Below, piece by piece: positions 28,271-36,839 of a stretch of DNA of 64,000 nt. The notes under the pieces were generated by a model. It had not been told where the DNA came from. It made no database searches and saw only the letters and a program-made list of their open reading frames with translations. The stretch's first letter is position 1. Every line of letters begins with the position of its first letter. Location: the NCBI RefSeq assembly GCF_019457595.1, contig NZ_CP080419.1, forward strand, positions 3,224,001 to 3,288,000, read 5' to 3'. Source of the stretch: Shewanella psychrotolerans. GTDB taxonomy: Bacteria; Pseudomonadota; Gammaproteobacteria; Enterobacterales; Shewanellaceae. Made by a program: the position numbers and the translations under genes.

Positions 28271-29332
28271 ATGAAAAAAGAGCAATTTCACCAGCGCATT
28301 GTTAACTGGTACGCCGAACATGGTCGCAAACACCTTCCTTGGCAGCAAAATAAGACCCCTTACAAAGTTTGGGTCTCAGAGATTATGTTGCAGCAGACCC
28401 AAGTCGCTACGGTTATCCCCTATTTCGACGCCTTTATGGCAAGGTTTCCAACCATTACCGTTTTAGCTGATGCACAGCAAGATGAAGTCCTGCACCATTG
28501 GACAGGGCTGGGTTACTACGCAAGAGCGAGAAACCTACATAAAAGTGCCCAGCTTATAGCCCGTGAATATGATGGACAATTTCCAACAGAATTTGACCAA
28601 GTGCTCGCCTTACCAGGTATAGGCCGCTCTACAGCCGGAGCCGTCTTGTCTCTATCTCTTGGCCAACACCACCCCATTTTAGACGGCAATGTAAAGCGAG
28701 TCCTCGCAAGACACGGCGCAATTGAAGGTTGGCCAGGTAAGAAACAGGTCGAAGAGCAATTATGGCAACTCACAGAGAGCTTAACGCCGCGAGACAATAT
28801 CACCCATTACAATCAGGCCATGATGGATATTGGATCGAGTATTTGTACCCGCTCGAAACCTAAATGTGACCAATGCCCTGTCGCCATAGATTGTAAGGCG
28901 CAATTAATGGGAAGACAGACCGAATTCCCAGGGAAGAAACCCAAAAAGACGATTCCTGAAAAACAGGCATATATGTTGGTGATAAGAGACAGTGACCGGG
29001 TCATGATGGCCAAACGTCCACCCGCTGGAATTTGGGGGGGATTATGGTGTTTTCCACAATTTGGCACCATGTCAGAGCTTAACCAGTTTATTGAACAGCA
29101 CGGAATGCAGCTAGATATCGATGAACCGCTAGCGAGCTTTAGACACACATTTAGTCATTTCCATTTAGACATCACCGCATTAACGGCAAAGATTAACCCC
29201 AGTAAAGCAGATCTGATCATGGAAGATGCTGCATCACTCTGGTATAACATAGCCAATCCCCCTAAAGTTGGTTTAGCCGCGGCAACAGAGCGGATCCTAT
29301 CCAGCTTAGGTTCTGAATTTAATAAGGAGTAA
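28271..29332 (+). CDS. mutY: A/G-specific adenine DNA glycosylase
   Basis: 353 residues from the ATG at 28271; twelve extra codons upstream start only at TTG and lack family support. MutY removes adenine mispaired with 8-oxoguanine. The catalytic E37 ([10 protein letters not shown]) and D138 ([10 protein letters not shown]) are present, as are the four iron-sulfur cysteines C192, C199, C202 and C208 in the C-x6-C-x2-C-x5-C pattern. The C-terminal NUDIX-like domain that senses 8-oxoG is complete. It is followed two bases later by yggX, with which it is co-transcribed. Confidence 0.97.
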   Translation: MKKEQFHQRIVNWYAEHGRKHLPWQQNKTPYKVWVSEIMLQQTQVATVIPYFDAFMARFPTITVLADAQQDEVLHHWTGLGYYARARNLHKSAQLIAREYDGQFPTEFDQVLALPGIGRSTAGAVLSLSLGQHHPILDGNVKRVLARHGAIEGWPGKKQVEEQLWQLTESLTPRDNITHYNQAMMDIGSSICTRSKPKCDQCPVAIDCKAQLMGRQTEFPGKKPKKTIPEKQAYMLVIRDSDRVMMAKRPPAGIWGGLWCFPQFGTMSELNQFIEQHGMQLDIDEPLASFRHTFSHFHLDITALTAKINPSKADLIMEDAASLWYNIANPPKVGLAAATERILSSLGSEFNKE

Positions 29333-29334
29333 TC

Positions 29335-29613
29335 ATGGCTCGTACAGTGAACTGCCAATATCTTAATAAAGAGGCAGATGGCCTAGCCTTTCAACTCTAC
29401 CCAGGCGAATTGGGTAAGCGTATTTTCGACAACATCAGTCAAGAAGCATGGACTCTTTGGCAGTCGAAACAGACGATGCTTATCAACGAGAAAAAGCTCA
29501 ACATGATGAACGTCGATGACCGCAAATTTTTGGAAGAGCAGATGGTCAATTTTCTATTTGAAGGAAAAGACGTTGAAATTGAAGGCTATGTGCCAGAGAA
29601 AGATGACCAATAG
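29335..29613 (+). CDS. yggX: probable Fe(II)-trafficking protein YggX
   Basis: 92 residues. YggX helps protect or supply iron-sulfur clusters under oxidative stress. The family features are the N-terminal cysteine in [16 protein letters not shown] and the body [21 protein letters not shown]. Its partner mutY carries a 4Fe-4S cluster, which fits the pairing. The AAGGAG at 29321-29326 overlaps the mutY end. A two-way terminator follows. Confidence 0.95.
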   Translation: MARTVNCQYLNKEADGLAFQLYPGELGKRIFDNISQEAWTLWQSKQTMLINEKKLNMMNVDDRKFLEEQMVNFLFEGKDVEIEGYVPEKDDQ

Positions 29614-29650
29614 TCTCTCCAACAAGTTATAACTGAAAAACGACTTAAAT

Positions 29651-29676
29651 AAAAAGCGCCATTAACGGCGCTTTTT
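29651..29676. terminator. bidirectional terminator between yggX and yceI
   Basis: AAAAAGCGCC and GGCGCTTTTT arms around ATTAAC. A-rich on one side and T-rich on the other, so it serves both convergent genes. Confidence 0.92.
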
Positions 29677-29697
29677 ATCTTTAATGCAAACTGGCAA

Positions 29698-30273
29698 TTA
29701 CTGACGAATGCCTTCGACAACCAGATCGAGTTTCACATGACTAGAGGCTGGACCTAAATCCATTTTGATATCGTAATCTTTCAAAGCAAATTCTGTGCTA
29801 CCTATAAATCCAACGCGGTAGCCTCCCCATGGATCTTTGCCCTCTCCCACAAGATTGGCATCGATAGCCACATCTTTCGATACCCCATTTAGGGTTAGCA
29901 AACCATTAATCACAAACTTGCCATCGCCTTTATCTTCCACCGAAGTTGATTTAAATGTGGCTTGAGGAAACTTAGCCACATTTAAAAAATCTTCACTGCG
30001 AAGATGCTTATCTCGCTCGGCATGGTTAGAGTCTAAACTTGCCGTATTAATGGTGACATTAACCTTTGATGCGCCAATGTCGCCATTATCGAAACTAAAA
30101 TCACCAGAAAAATCGTTAAAACGCCCCACGACAAAACTATAGCCTAGATGACTAACCTTAAATTGCACTGAAGCATGAGCTCCTTGAGTATCGATAACAT
30201 AGTCGGCAGCATTTACCTGTCCAGCCATCAATAGTGCTCCAGCGATCACGCTGCTTAATAAACCCTTTTTCAT
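29698..30273 (-). CDS. yceI: YceI family periplasmic protein
   Basis: 191 residues. A signal peptide ends at VNA-ADYVID (about residue 22). The rest is the lipocalin-like YceI barrel, with [19 protein letters not shown] and the late motif WGGYRVGF near residue 150. YceI barrels bind isoprenoid or amphiphilic ligands, and the ligand here is unknown. It overlaps the cytochrome b561 gene by four bases (ATGA) and has AAGGAG before its ATG. The pair is homologous to E. coli yceJ-yceI. Confidence 0.93.
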   Translation of the reverse strand: MKKGLLSSVIAGALLMAGQVNAADYVIDTQGAHASVQFKVSHLGYSFVVGRFNDFSGDFSFDNGDIGASKVNVTINTASLDSNHAERDKHLRSEDFLNVAKFPQATFKSTSVEDKGDGKFVINGLLTLNGVSKDVAIDANLVGEGKDPWGGYRVGFIGSTEFALKDYDIKMDLGPASSHVKLDLVVEGIRQ

Positions 30274-30824
30274 TTTATCTCCTTAATAGTAACCATTCTG
30301 ACTAATGTTGAATCTTTATCGATTACGTGATGCTTTATCGCCCCAAGCACATGTATACCCACTAAAGCAATTAGGCTATAAGCCAAATACTGATGGGTGA
30401 CACCCGCTAAATCGGCTTGATCATTAAATAACGACCCTAGGCTAGGTAGCTCAAATAAACCAAATACCATAATGCCGCGCCCATCCGCCGTAGAGATCAA
30501 ATAACCGCTGCACAAAATAGCGATGAGTAGCAGATACAGCAACGCATGAACTACTGCACCAAAGGTCTTCTCCCAAGCTTGATGCCCGGCCAGCCCTCTA
30601 GGTTTTGGGTTACTCCAACGCCAAAGCAATCGAGCTAATGTTGCCAGAAGCAATAGCACTCCAACACTCTTATGTAATTCTGGCGCTGTTTTATACCAAC
30701 TACTGTAATAAGTTAAATCCACCATCCAATAACCCAAAGCAAACAACCCGACGACAACAACTGCTGAAACCCAGTGCAACAGGATACTCATTAAGCCAAA
30801 ATGAGTTTCGGTATTCTTAAACAT
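30270..30824 (-). CDS. yceJ: cytochrome b561 family protein (YceJ-like)
   Basis: 184 residues from the ATG at 30822-30824, or 188 from a GTG four codons upstream; neither start has a clear ribosome-binding site. Four hydrophobic helices carry histidines suited to ligating two hemes: H17 in LLHWVSA, H49 in ELHKSVG, H142 in THQYLA and H157 in VGIHVLG (approximate numbering). It would pass electrons across the inner membrane, perhaps from quinol to a periplasmic partner. Coupled directly to yceI. Confidence 0.88.
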   Translation of the reverse strand: MFKNTETHFGLMSILLHWVSAVVVVGLFALGYWMVDLTYYSSWYKTAPELHKSVGVLLLLATLARLLWRWSNPKPRGLAGHQAWEKTFGAVVHALLYLLLIAILCSGYLISTADGRGIMVFGLFELPSLGSLFNDQADLAGVTHQYLAYSLIALVGIHVLGAIKHHVIDKDSTLVRMVTIKEIK

Positions 30825-31007
30825 AGTCAGGCCCACTTATTCAGATCATATTTTCCTTTTAAACGATATTACGTTCGATTTTTAACGGTGAATATCGCGT
30901 AATTTAGCCAATTAAATTCGAATTATTAGAACTGTCATGATCTTTCGTGCACTTTAGGGAGTATTTTGGGGCTTTGGCCAGAGAAAGCTGCAATTTAACG
31001 ACTCAAT

Positions 31008-31053
31008 TTTAGATAGAAGCTTTAGCGAGAACTTTAGATAGAAGCTTTAGCGA
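31008..31053. repeat. 25-bp-period direct repeat upstream of the tRNA genes
   Basis: The 21 bases at 31008-31028 recur exactly at 31033-31053, a tandem duplication with a 25-base period. The unit contains the HindIII-like AAGCTT. It lies about 130 bases before the tRNA promoter. No gene is seen in 30825-31184 otherwise. Confidence 0.9.
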
Positions 31054-31184
31054 CAAACCAAGCAAACAAGCGTTATAAATGCGCTTGAGTATAGTCTTAT
31101 CGCACTAAAAACCAGCTAACAAGATAAAAAACAGACATTTTGAGCATTAACTAGCCATGCAGTAAGATTTATCTAAAAAAGCAC

Positions 31185-31213
31185 TTGCAGGATAAATATG
31201 ACCGCTATATTAT
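31185..31213 (+). promoter_or_regulatory. tRNA operon promoter with GC-rich discriminator
   Basis: TTGCAG (31185-31190), 17-base spacer, TATTAT (31208-31213), then ACGCGC. The GC-rich bases between the -10 box and the start are the usual mark of stringently controlled stable RNA promoters. Confidence 0.8.
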
Positions 31214-31284
31214 ACGCGCACTCCAAACGACACGGGTTACATAAGACCTAGTTTGAAGTAGTTAACTAGACACTTAGTTTAGTT

Positions 31285-31360
31285 GCCCGAATAGCTCAGT
31301 CGGTAGAGCAGAGGATTGAAAATCCTCGTGTCCCTGGTTCGATTCCGGGTTCGGGCACCA
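31285..31360 (+). tRNA. tRNA-Phe (anticodon GAA)
   Basis: 76 bases with encoded CCA. The acceptor arms GCCCGAA and TTCGGGC pair. The D loop has AGCTCAGTCGGTAGAGC, the anticodon stem GAGGA/TCCTC encloses TTGAAAA giving GAA, and the T arm has GGTTCGATTCC. It is followed 32 bases later by tRNA-Thr on the same transcript. Confidence 0.97.
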
Positions 31361-31392
31361 CTATTTAGCAGTACATTAGCTTTAAAAGTTAA

Positions 31393-31468
<76 letters not shown>

Positions 31469-31477
31469 TATAAATTA

Positions 31478-31502
31478 GCCTCGACATTGTCGGGGCTTTT
31501 TT
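31478..31502 (+). terminator. Rho-independent terminator of the tRNA unit
   Basis: GCCTCGAC and GTCGGGGC arms (one T-G pair) with a short ATT loop, then TTTTTT and ATGCC. Ten bases after tRNA-Thr. Confidence 0.9.
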
Positions 31503-31690
31503 ATGCCTGTAGTAGTTCAAAGTCCTCAATTAGTTAAGAGCAACGATTGCTTATCTTATCAAACTCAACAACGGTCTAGCCTTTGAGACTGAAATAGCCC
31601 TCTCAAGCCAATTCAAACCCTTGTCACATCAATATGAGATGAATTGCAAAGTAGCAGTTCCTTGGATAATACCAATTAGTATAATTCTAC

Positions 31691-31714
31691 AAAAAAGGAG
31701 CCATAAGGCTCCTT
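31691..31714 (-). terminator. Rho-independent terminator after nagP
   Basis: On the minus strand AAGGAGCC and GGCTCCTT enclose ATAA (reading TTAT), followed by TTTTT. It lies 19 bases beyond the nagP stop and closes the nag genes. Confidence 0.9.
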
Positions 31715-31732
31715 CTTCATTTCAAGTTAGCG

Positions 31733-33037
31733 TTATTTCCAGCTTTTCATTTTATGCCCTTTAACCGCATAAAACAGAATAAACAGATAACAGGGTAACA
31801 TCACCATATAACCGCCCTGCTGTCCGAGTGACGTTGCCGAACTCGTTAGCCCCCAAAATAGTGGACCGAAAGCACCACCAGCAATGCCCATCACCAACAA
31901 CGCTGAACCAGTGCTAGTCAACCTTCCCATACCCGATAACGCTAGCGGCCACACCGCAGGCCAAACAATCGCATTGGCAAGACCAAGAAAAGCGATCATT
32001 AACAAGGTATCGGGTAACATGGCGCCACCAAACGGTACCAGCAGGGTATTTGCTATGGCGTAAGAGTTATTGTCGCCAAACAAAATCCCTAGGGTTAGTA
32101 CAAGCCCTAGCATCGCAGAGATCATTAGCGCCTTGGGTTGAGAGATAAAACGCGGGATAGTCAAAATACCTAATGTGTAACCTAACACCATACAGATCAT
32201 GGTATATGAGGTCATAACGCCGTAGTTTTCAACGCCCAATGACAGTGCAAAAGTACCTATGGTATCGCCAGCGATTACCTCAACGGCAACGTAGAAAAAC
32301 AGCGCTACAACACCTAATACAAGGTTCGGATGAGACAGCGCTTCACGAGTATGACCTTTACCAGCGTCCGCTTCATCATCTTCATTTTCTAGCTCAGGCA
32401 AAGGAGACTTCTTCACTAAGATGGCTAAGAACCCGATAAACAGTGCCATTCCCATATAGGGATAAACTAAGCTATTGGCCATCTCATCGATTTGAACTTG
32501 AGTCAGCTCCATGCCGACGCGATCTTTAAAGCTATCTAGAATCAGTGCGGTGAATACTAACGGTGCAATAACGCCAGCACCTTTATTAAGGATACCCATT
32601 ACGCTAACACGAGCAGCAGCGGATTCTTCAGGGCCAATACGCACCACATAAGGATTAACAGCGGTTTGCAACAAAGTCTGCCCAGTCCCCATCACCAATT
32701 GAGCAAAAAGAAACAGGACAAATATTTGGGTCTTAGCCGCGGGAATAAACAACAAGCCCGCCAGCATCATTATCCCCATGCCTAATGCCATACCCGTTTT
32801 ATAACCGACTTTACGAATGACCCAAGCAGAAGGAAGCGCTGTAAATGTCACGGCAATATAAAAAGAGAAAAGGATGAGCGAAGCTTGAAAGGGGGAAAGT
32901 TGAAGGATCTGTTTAAGATAAGGCATCAGTGAGCCATTTAACCAAGTTGCAAACCCTAGAATAAAGAACAGTCCTGCGACAATCGCCATAGGGATCGCGC
33001 TACTGCGCTTACTTTCACTATTTAATGTCATTTCCAT
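31733..33037 (-). CDS. nagP: N-acetylglucosamine transporter NagP (sugar MFS family)
   Basis: 434 residues, twelve membrane segments. It belongs to the FHS/FucP-like major facilitator group, with FATWLNGSLMPYLKQ in helix 1 and GTGQTLLQTAVNPYVVRIGPEESAAARV between helices 4 and 5. NagP takes GlcNAc across the inner membrane with protons, replacing the phosphotransferase route of E. coli, so a separate kinase is needed; nagK is present. A NagR operator (33190-33206) lies about 150 bases upstream, so it has its own regulated promoter. Start: ATG 33037 or the ATG two codons later cannot be separated. Confidence 0.92.
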   Translation of the reverse strand: MEMTLNSESKRSSAIPMAIVAGLFFILGFATWLNGSLMPYLKQILQLSPFQASLILFSFYIAVTFTALPSAWVIRKVGYKTGMALGMGIMMLAGLLFIPAAKTQIFVLFLFAQLVMGTGQTLLQTAVNPYVVRIGPEESAAARVSVMGILNKGAGVIAPLVFTALILDSFKDRVGMELTQVQIDEMANSLVYPYMGMALFIGFLAILVKKSPLPELENEDDEADAGKGHTREALSHPNLVLGVVALFFYVAVEVIAGDTIGTFALSLGVENYGVMTSYTMICMVLGYTLGILTIPRFISQPKALMISAMLGLVLTLGILFGDNNSYAIANTLLVPFGGAMLPDTLLMIAFLGLANAIVWPAVWPLALSGMGRLTSTGSALLVMGIAGGAFGPLFWGLTSSATSLGQQGGYMVMLPCYLFILFYAVKGHKMKSWK

Positions 33038-33189
33038 AAGCCTGTTTTCTTATAGTAATTAATATGTTGATACCAATTAAACTGGTACCGGCTCAATATT
33101 ATGGTGGTACAGCTATTAAAGGCTCGACTCCAGAAACATTGGAATAGTTTGCCCCTTTGTTTCATCGATGTTAAAACATAAAACATAAA

Positions 33190-33206
33190 AAGACAACGCT
33201 GTCATT
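33190..33206 (-). promoter_or_regulatory. NagR operator upstream of nagP
   Basis: AAGACAACGCTGTCATT, one base away from the palindromic consensus AATGACAACGCTGTCATT (the left TGACA reads AGACA). It lies in the nagX-nagP gap and allows separate control of nagP. Confidence 0.8.
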
Positions 33207-33279
33207 TTGTGTTTTATCAGAATAAATAGCTAACCTACCGATTTAGTTCACTAAAAGATAAGTCTCGATGTTTTAAAAA

Positions 33280-34434
33280 TTAAACTTTAATGAAAATGCC
33301 ACGTTTATACATCCAATACAGTAACAACCACTGCACCGTGAGCACCCCAATCGTTGCAGCAAACATCTGCATTGACCCAGGTAATGCATCAATAAGGCCA
33401 CCAAAAAGACTCGCTGAAACGAATTGCCATTTAACAAGGCTTGAGGCTAGATAAATGATAATGGCATTACAACCTATAACGACAAATACAAAGGCAAAAC
33501 GATGCAATCTGAGCACATCGACCAAGGCATAGAAAAGTCCCAAAAATATCAAGCTCCAGCCCGTAGTCACCAACACAAAGCTACTGGTCCATAGGTCCTT
33601 ATTAACTGGAATAACCTCATTAGATAACCAACCTAATCCTAGTATGGCTATACCCACTAAAAATAGAATCCCTACCTTTGCCCACTCCCCTTTTGGGTGA
33701 GGATTAGCAATGAAGCGTCCTGTAAATACCCCTGCTAACGCATTAATAACCGCGGGAATGGTTGATAAGATTCCTTCTGGATCCGTTGCTCGACCTTGGT
33801 AACTAACGCCTGGTAGCAGCAGGCTATCCACATAAGCGTTGATTGAGCCTGCCATTGACAAGTCACCAGCACTTCCACCGGGAACTGGCACAAAAAGCTG
33901 GATAAAGGCATAACCAAACAGCAATACCATAGCAACGCCAATCTGAGTCTTTAAGCTTGTGTGCCAAACCAGCATCGCTGCAAAAAACCAAGCAAAGGCG
34001 ATACGCCCGAGAACGCTCGCATAACGGATCTCATCGAGTGCTGCAGGAACTCCTGCTCCCCAACCATGATTATAAAGAACACCGAAAAAGAGTAATAACG
34101 CCAGACGCTTAAACGCGTGACGGTAGACAGGCAAGCGGGCCGTCAAAGGTAGCTTATCGAGCCGCTTAGGAGATAAACCCAATGCGACACCAGATAAGAA
34201 AATAAACAGCGGAAAAATCAAATCATAAAAAGTAAATCCATGCCACTGACTATGCTGCATCTGCGCAGCCGCAATCTTCCAGCCTTGCCATCCCGTCCAG
34301 GCCAATAAGCCGGCAAACAAAGCCTCGCCGCCGAGGATCCAAAACATATCGAATCCACGCAACGCATCGAGTGACATAAGCCGTGGTTTCACCGATTTTT
34401 TCAGGCTTGCTTCCATCTTGAGGTTTTCCGCCAT
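33280..34434 (-). CDS. nagX: NagX, DUF5009 / heparan-acetyltransferase-like membrane protein
   Basis: 384 residues with about ten membrane segments. The N-terminal signature is RLMSLDALRGFDMFWILGGE (residues 18-37), and GFTFYDLIFPLFIFLSGVALGLS follows, as in the DUF5009 group related to human HGSNAT, which acetylates glucosamine residues across a membrane. NagX is consistently linked with nag genes in Shewanella and related bacteria, and its activity is not established; transmembrane acetylation of glucosamine is the obvious guess. It sits between nagA and nagP; a long hairpin (34486-34526) separates it from nagA. Confidence 0.88.
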   Translation of the reverse strand: MAENLKMEASLKKSVKPRLMSLDALRGFDMFWILGGEALFAGLLAWTGWQGWKIAAAQMQHSQWHGFTFYDLIFPLFIFLSGVALGLSPKRLDKLPLTARLPVYRHAFKRLALLLFFGVLYNHGWGAGVPAALDEIRYASVLGRIAFAWFFAAMLVWHTSLKTQIGVAMVLLFGYAFIQLFVPVPGGSAGDLSMAGSINAYVDSLLLPGVSYQGRATDPEGILSTIPAVINALAGVFTGRFIANPHPKGEWAKVGILFLVGIAILGLGWLSNEVIPVNKDLWTSSFVLVTTGWSLIFLGLFYALVDVLRLHRFAFVFVVIGCNAIIIYLASSLVKWQFVSASLFGGLIDALPGSMQMFAATIGVLTVQWLLLYWMYKRGIFIKV

Positions 34435-34485
34435 ACTAAGGTTACTGTTTTTGTTCTTATTCGTTTAGGTCGGTCAACTTGTGTC

Positions 34486-34526
34486 GTTATTAAGCCCTAA
34501 AAGCCTAACTTTAGGGGCTTAATAAC
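34486..34526 (-). other. 16-bp inverted repeat between nagA and nagX
   Basis: GTTATTAAGCCCTAAA at 34486-34501 and TTTAGGGGCTTAATAAC at 34510-34526 are reverse complements apart from one extra base. No T-run follows, so I read it as an mRNA processing or stabilising hairpin within the nag transcript. A terminator is less likely. Confidence 0.6.
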
Positions 34527-34539
34527 AAAATGTGATGGG

Positions 34540-35673
34540 TTAAACCTGATATACCAATTTGCCACCAATATAAGTTCTGGTTACCTGTCGCTGCGAGTCA
34601 AGCAAGACCATATCCGCTTTATTTCCAACCTTAAGCGTTCCGCGAACACTATCTTGGCCAATAAACTGCGCAGGATAGAGTGAGGCCATACGCAGAGCCT
34701 CACTAAGCTCAAGCCCTAACATGCTAACGCTGTTGTTCACCGCTTGTGCCATATCTAAAACACAACCAGCAAGCTCACCAGTTACCGCATTTAACCTATC
34801 GCCTTGACGAATAACTTGAGTGCCGAAAAGCTCAAAGCTTGCATCTTGTGCCATACCCACGGGTGGCATGGCATCGGTGACTAACATCACCTTGCCTTTG
34901 GGTTTGGCATAGATGGCAACTTTGGCGGCAGCAGCATGTACATGATGACCATCGACAATCAAACCGCACCAAGCATCACGACTCTCGATAGCGGCGCCTA
35001 CCATTCCAGGCTCGCGAGATCCCATAGGAGACATGGCGTTATACAGATGAGTAAAGCCAGTTGCACCCGCCTCAAGCGCGGCAACCACGGTATCGTAATC
35101 GGCGTTAGAATGGCCTAAACAGACTCGTACATCTTCGGCCACTAAGGCCTTAATCACCTCTACAGAGACATTCTCTGGTGCGAGGGTAACAACTTTAATA
35201 CCTAAGTCCTTACGGCAAAAAATGGCTAACTCCGCATCTGAGATACGACGAATATAAGACTGTGGGTGTACCCCTTTTTTGGGCAATGATAGATGCGGGC
35301 CTTCAAAATGCACACCTAAAACACCATCACAACCTTGAGCTAATGACTCAGCCACGGCATCAGCAGCGGTGCGCATCACATCAATATCATCAGTAATTAA
35401 GGTGGGCAAGAAGCCTGTCGTACCAAACTGGGCGTGAGCACGACCAATCGTCTCTATACAAGCAACACTTCGGTCTGCGTTGAGTAGTGCCCCACCGCCA
35501 CCATTGACCTGTATATCGATAAATCCTGGTACAAGTGTGCCATTGACCCTAACAGGTTTAACGTTTGCCACAGTATCGAACGCTATAATGTGACCATCGT
35601 CGATGGTCACAGGTAAGTTTTGATGAAACACCTCACCATCAAAGACCTGATCGGCGATTAAGGTTTGCTTCAT
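34540..35673 (-). CDS. nagA: N-acetylglucosamine-6-phosphate deacetylase
   Basis: 377 residues. NagA hydrolyses GlcNAc-6-phosphate to glucosamine-6-phosphate and acetate. It is an amidohydrolase-fold metal enzyme: GFIDIQVNGGGG (near 50-61) is the NagA hallmark, FEGPHLS supplies the metal glutamate, GHSNADY the histidine, and LVTDAMPP the catalytic aspartate. It follows nagK by 46 bases. In the Shewanella cluster I recall, the glucosamine-6-phosphate deaminase nagB-II lies between them, and it is absent here. Confidence 0.96.
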   Translation of the reverse strand: MKQTLIADQVFDGEVFHQNLPVTIDDGHIIAFDTVANVKPVRVNGTLVPGFIDIQVNGGGGALLNADRSVACIETIGRAHAQFGTTGFLPTLITDDIDVMRTAADAVAESLAQGCDGVLGVHFEGPHLSLPKKGVHPQSYIRRISDAELAIFCRKDLGIKVVTLAPENVSVEVIKALVAEDVRVCLGHSNADYDTVVAALEAGATGFTHLYNAMSPMGSREPGMVGAAIESRDAWCGLIVDGHHVHAAAAKVAIYAKPKGKVMLVTDAMPPVGMAQDASFELFGTQVIRQGDRLNAVTGELAGCVLDMAQAVNNSVSMLGLELSEALRMASLYPAQFIGQDSVRGTLKVGNKADMVLLDSQRQVTRTYIGGKLVYQV

Positions 35674-35719
35674 AAATAAAATCCTACGAAATGCTTATCC
35701 ATCAGATAAGTTACATTGA

Positions 35720-36619
35720 TTAATCTGCAGCGACATAACACTGACGCGCATAGTAAGCCGCTCCCATTTCTGGTGGTGCGATAACGGGCGAGATTCTGGC
35801 GACTACGTCTTTATCTAACCAAGGAGCTAACGGCTCAGCAAGCCCGCCTATCATTGAAAAACGGGGCGGATGTAAAGCAAATAGCTTCTTCGCTAAGTCA
35901 CTTATGTAGGCCGCTCCTTCTACGACAATGCCTTTAGCGACCTCATCTTGTTCTATTGCACTTTCTAACACTAAGCGGGCCAAGGTAGCGTAGCAACTCG
36001 ATGACTTACCGGCTAATTTTTCAACGATCCCCATTGCATCACTTGTCTGAAAATGATTCTTAAGTCGCTCGGTCAACAGTGTTTTAGGACCAAAACCATC
36101 GAGCTCTAATAACACCTGTTCAGCGGCCTTTAAGCCTAACCAGGCACCACTTCCCTTATCGCCTAATGGAAACCCATGTCCGCCTAAAGATAAAGACTCT
36201 TCTCCCACATGGACATAGCCACACGATCCTGTTCCGGTGATAATCACCGCGCCATCACTGCCATGATGTGCCCCGATACAAGCGGTATGAAGATCGGTAG
36301 TAACAAACATATTAGCAAATGGATGCTGCCAATTAACCAGCTCTTGATATAAATGGGGAACATTAACGCCGGCCAGACCAAGGCCAGCCACAAGCTGTCC
36401 ACCGTCGCTCGCCTGCAGCCCGGCATCTTCTAATGCTAGTTGAGTAGACAGTTTAATAGACTCAAAAGTCTGTGATAGCCCGAACAAAGGATTTGCTCGT
36501 CCAGCGACGCCAGTCCCAAGGACGGTATCATCGCTTGCATAAATGGTAGCTCGACATTTACTGCCACCACCATCGATACCAATAAATAAGGGGGCTTCCT
36601 TTGTCTGGTTAAATCCCAT
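35720..36619 (-). CDS. nagK: N-acetylglucosamine kinase (BadF/BadG family)
   Basis: 299 residues with the actin-like ATPase fold. The first phosphate loop is FIGIDGGGSKCRATIY (about 13-28), phosphate-2 motif VIITGTGSCGYV, adenosine motif SMIGGLAEPLAPWL. Shewanella NagK phosphorylates GlcNAc to GlcNAc-6-phosphate after NagP import; it is unrelated in sequence to ROK-type E. coli NagK. A NagR operator lies about 95 bases upstream (36712-36729). First gene of the nagK-nagA-nagX-nagP run. Confidence 0.93.
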   Translation of the reverse strand: MGFNQTKEAPLFIGIDGGGSKCRATIYASDDTVLGTGVAGRANPLFGLSQTFESIKLSTQLALEDAGLQASDGGQLVAGLGLAGVNVPHLYQELVNWQHPFANMFVTTDLHTACIGAHHGSDGAVIITGTGSCGYVHVGEESLSLGGHGFPLGDKGSGAWLGLKAAEQVLLELDGFGPKTLLTERLKNHFQTSDAMGIVEKLAGKSSSCYATLARLVLESAIEQDEVAKGIVVEGAAYISDLAKKLFALHPPRFSMIGGLAEPLAPWLDKDVVARISPVIAPPEMGAAYYARQCYVAAD

Positions 36620-36711
36620 TACGGACCTCTTTCACAGTTTTATATCCAGAGAGAAGCATTTAAAAAGCTTAGCTCTGCCTTCCGACTAGGTTAAACCTAT
36701 GTTACAACACA

Positions 36712-36729
36712 AATGACAGCGTTGTCATT
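36712..36729 (-). promoter_or_regulatory. NagR operator upstream of nagK
   Basis: AATGACAGCGTTGTCATT, whose reverse complement is AATGACAACGCTGTCATT. It is the best-conserved palindrome form in the window and sits in the nagK promoter region. Confidence 0.85.
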
Positions 36730-36786
36730 CATATTTTAAAGGATTCGACAATTAATGATTTTATACAAATAAATCAGCTGGATAAG

Positions 36787-36829
36787 CAAAAGAATTTAGC
36801 GCTGCCGCAGACATTGACAGCGCTAAATT
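36787..36829 (-). terminator. terminator-like hairpin after hex
   Basis: On the minus strand AATTTAGCGCTG and CAGCGCTAAATT pair exactly around 13 bases, then CTTTTG. The T-run is short. It starts about ten bases after the hex stop codon and separates hex from the nagK promoter. Confidence 0.7.
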
Positions 36830-36839
36830 TATGACACGA

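Noticed and set aside
29651..29676. Small RNA between yggX and yceI
   Set aside because: It is a standard two-way terminator for convergent genes, without any promoter between.
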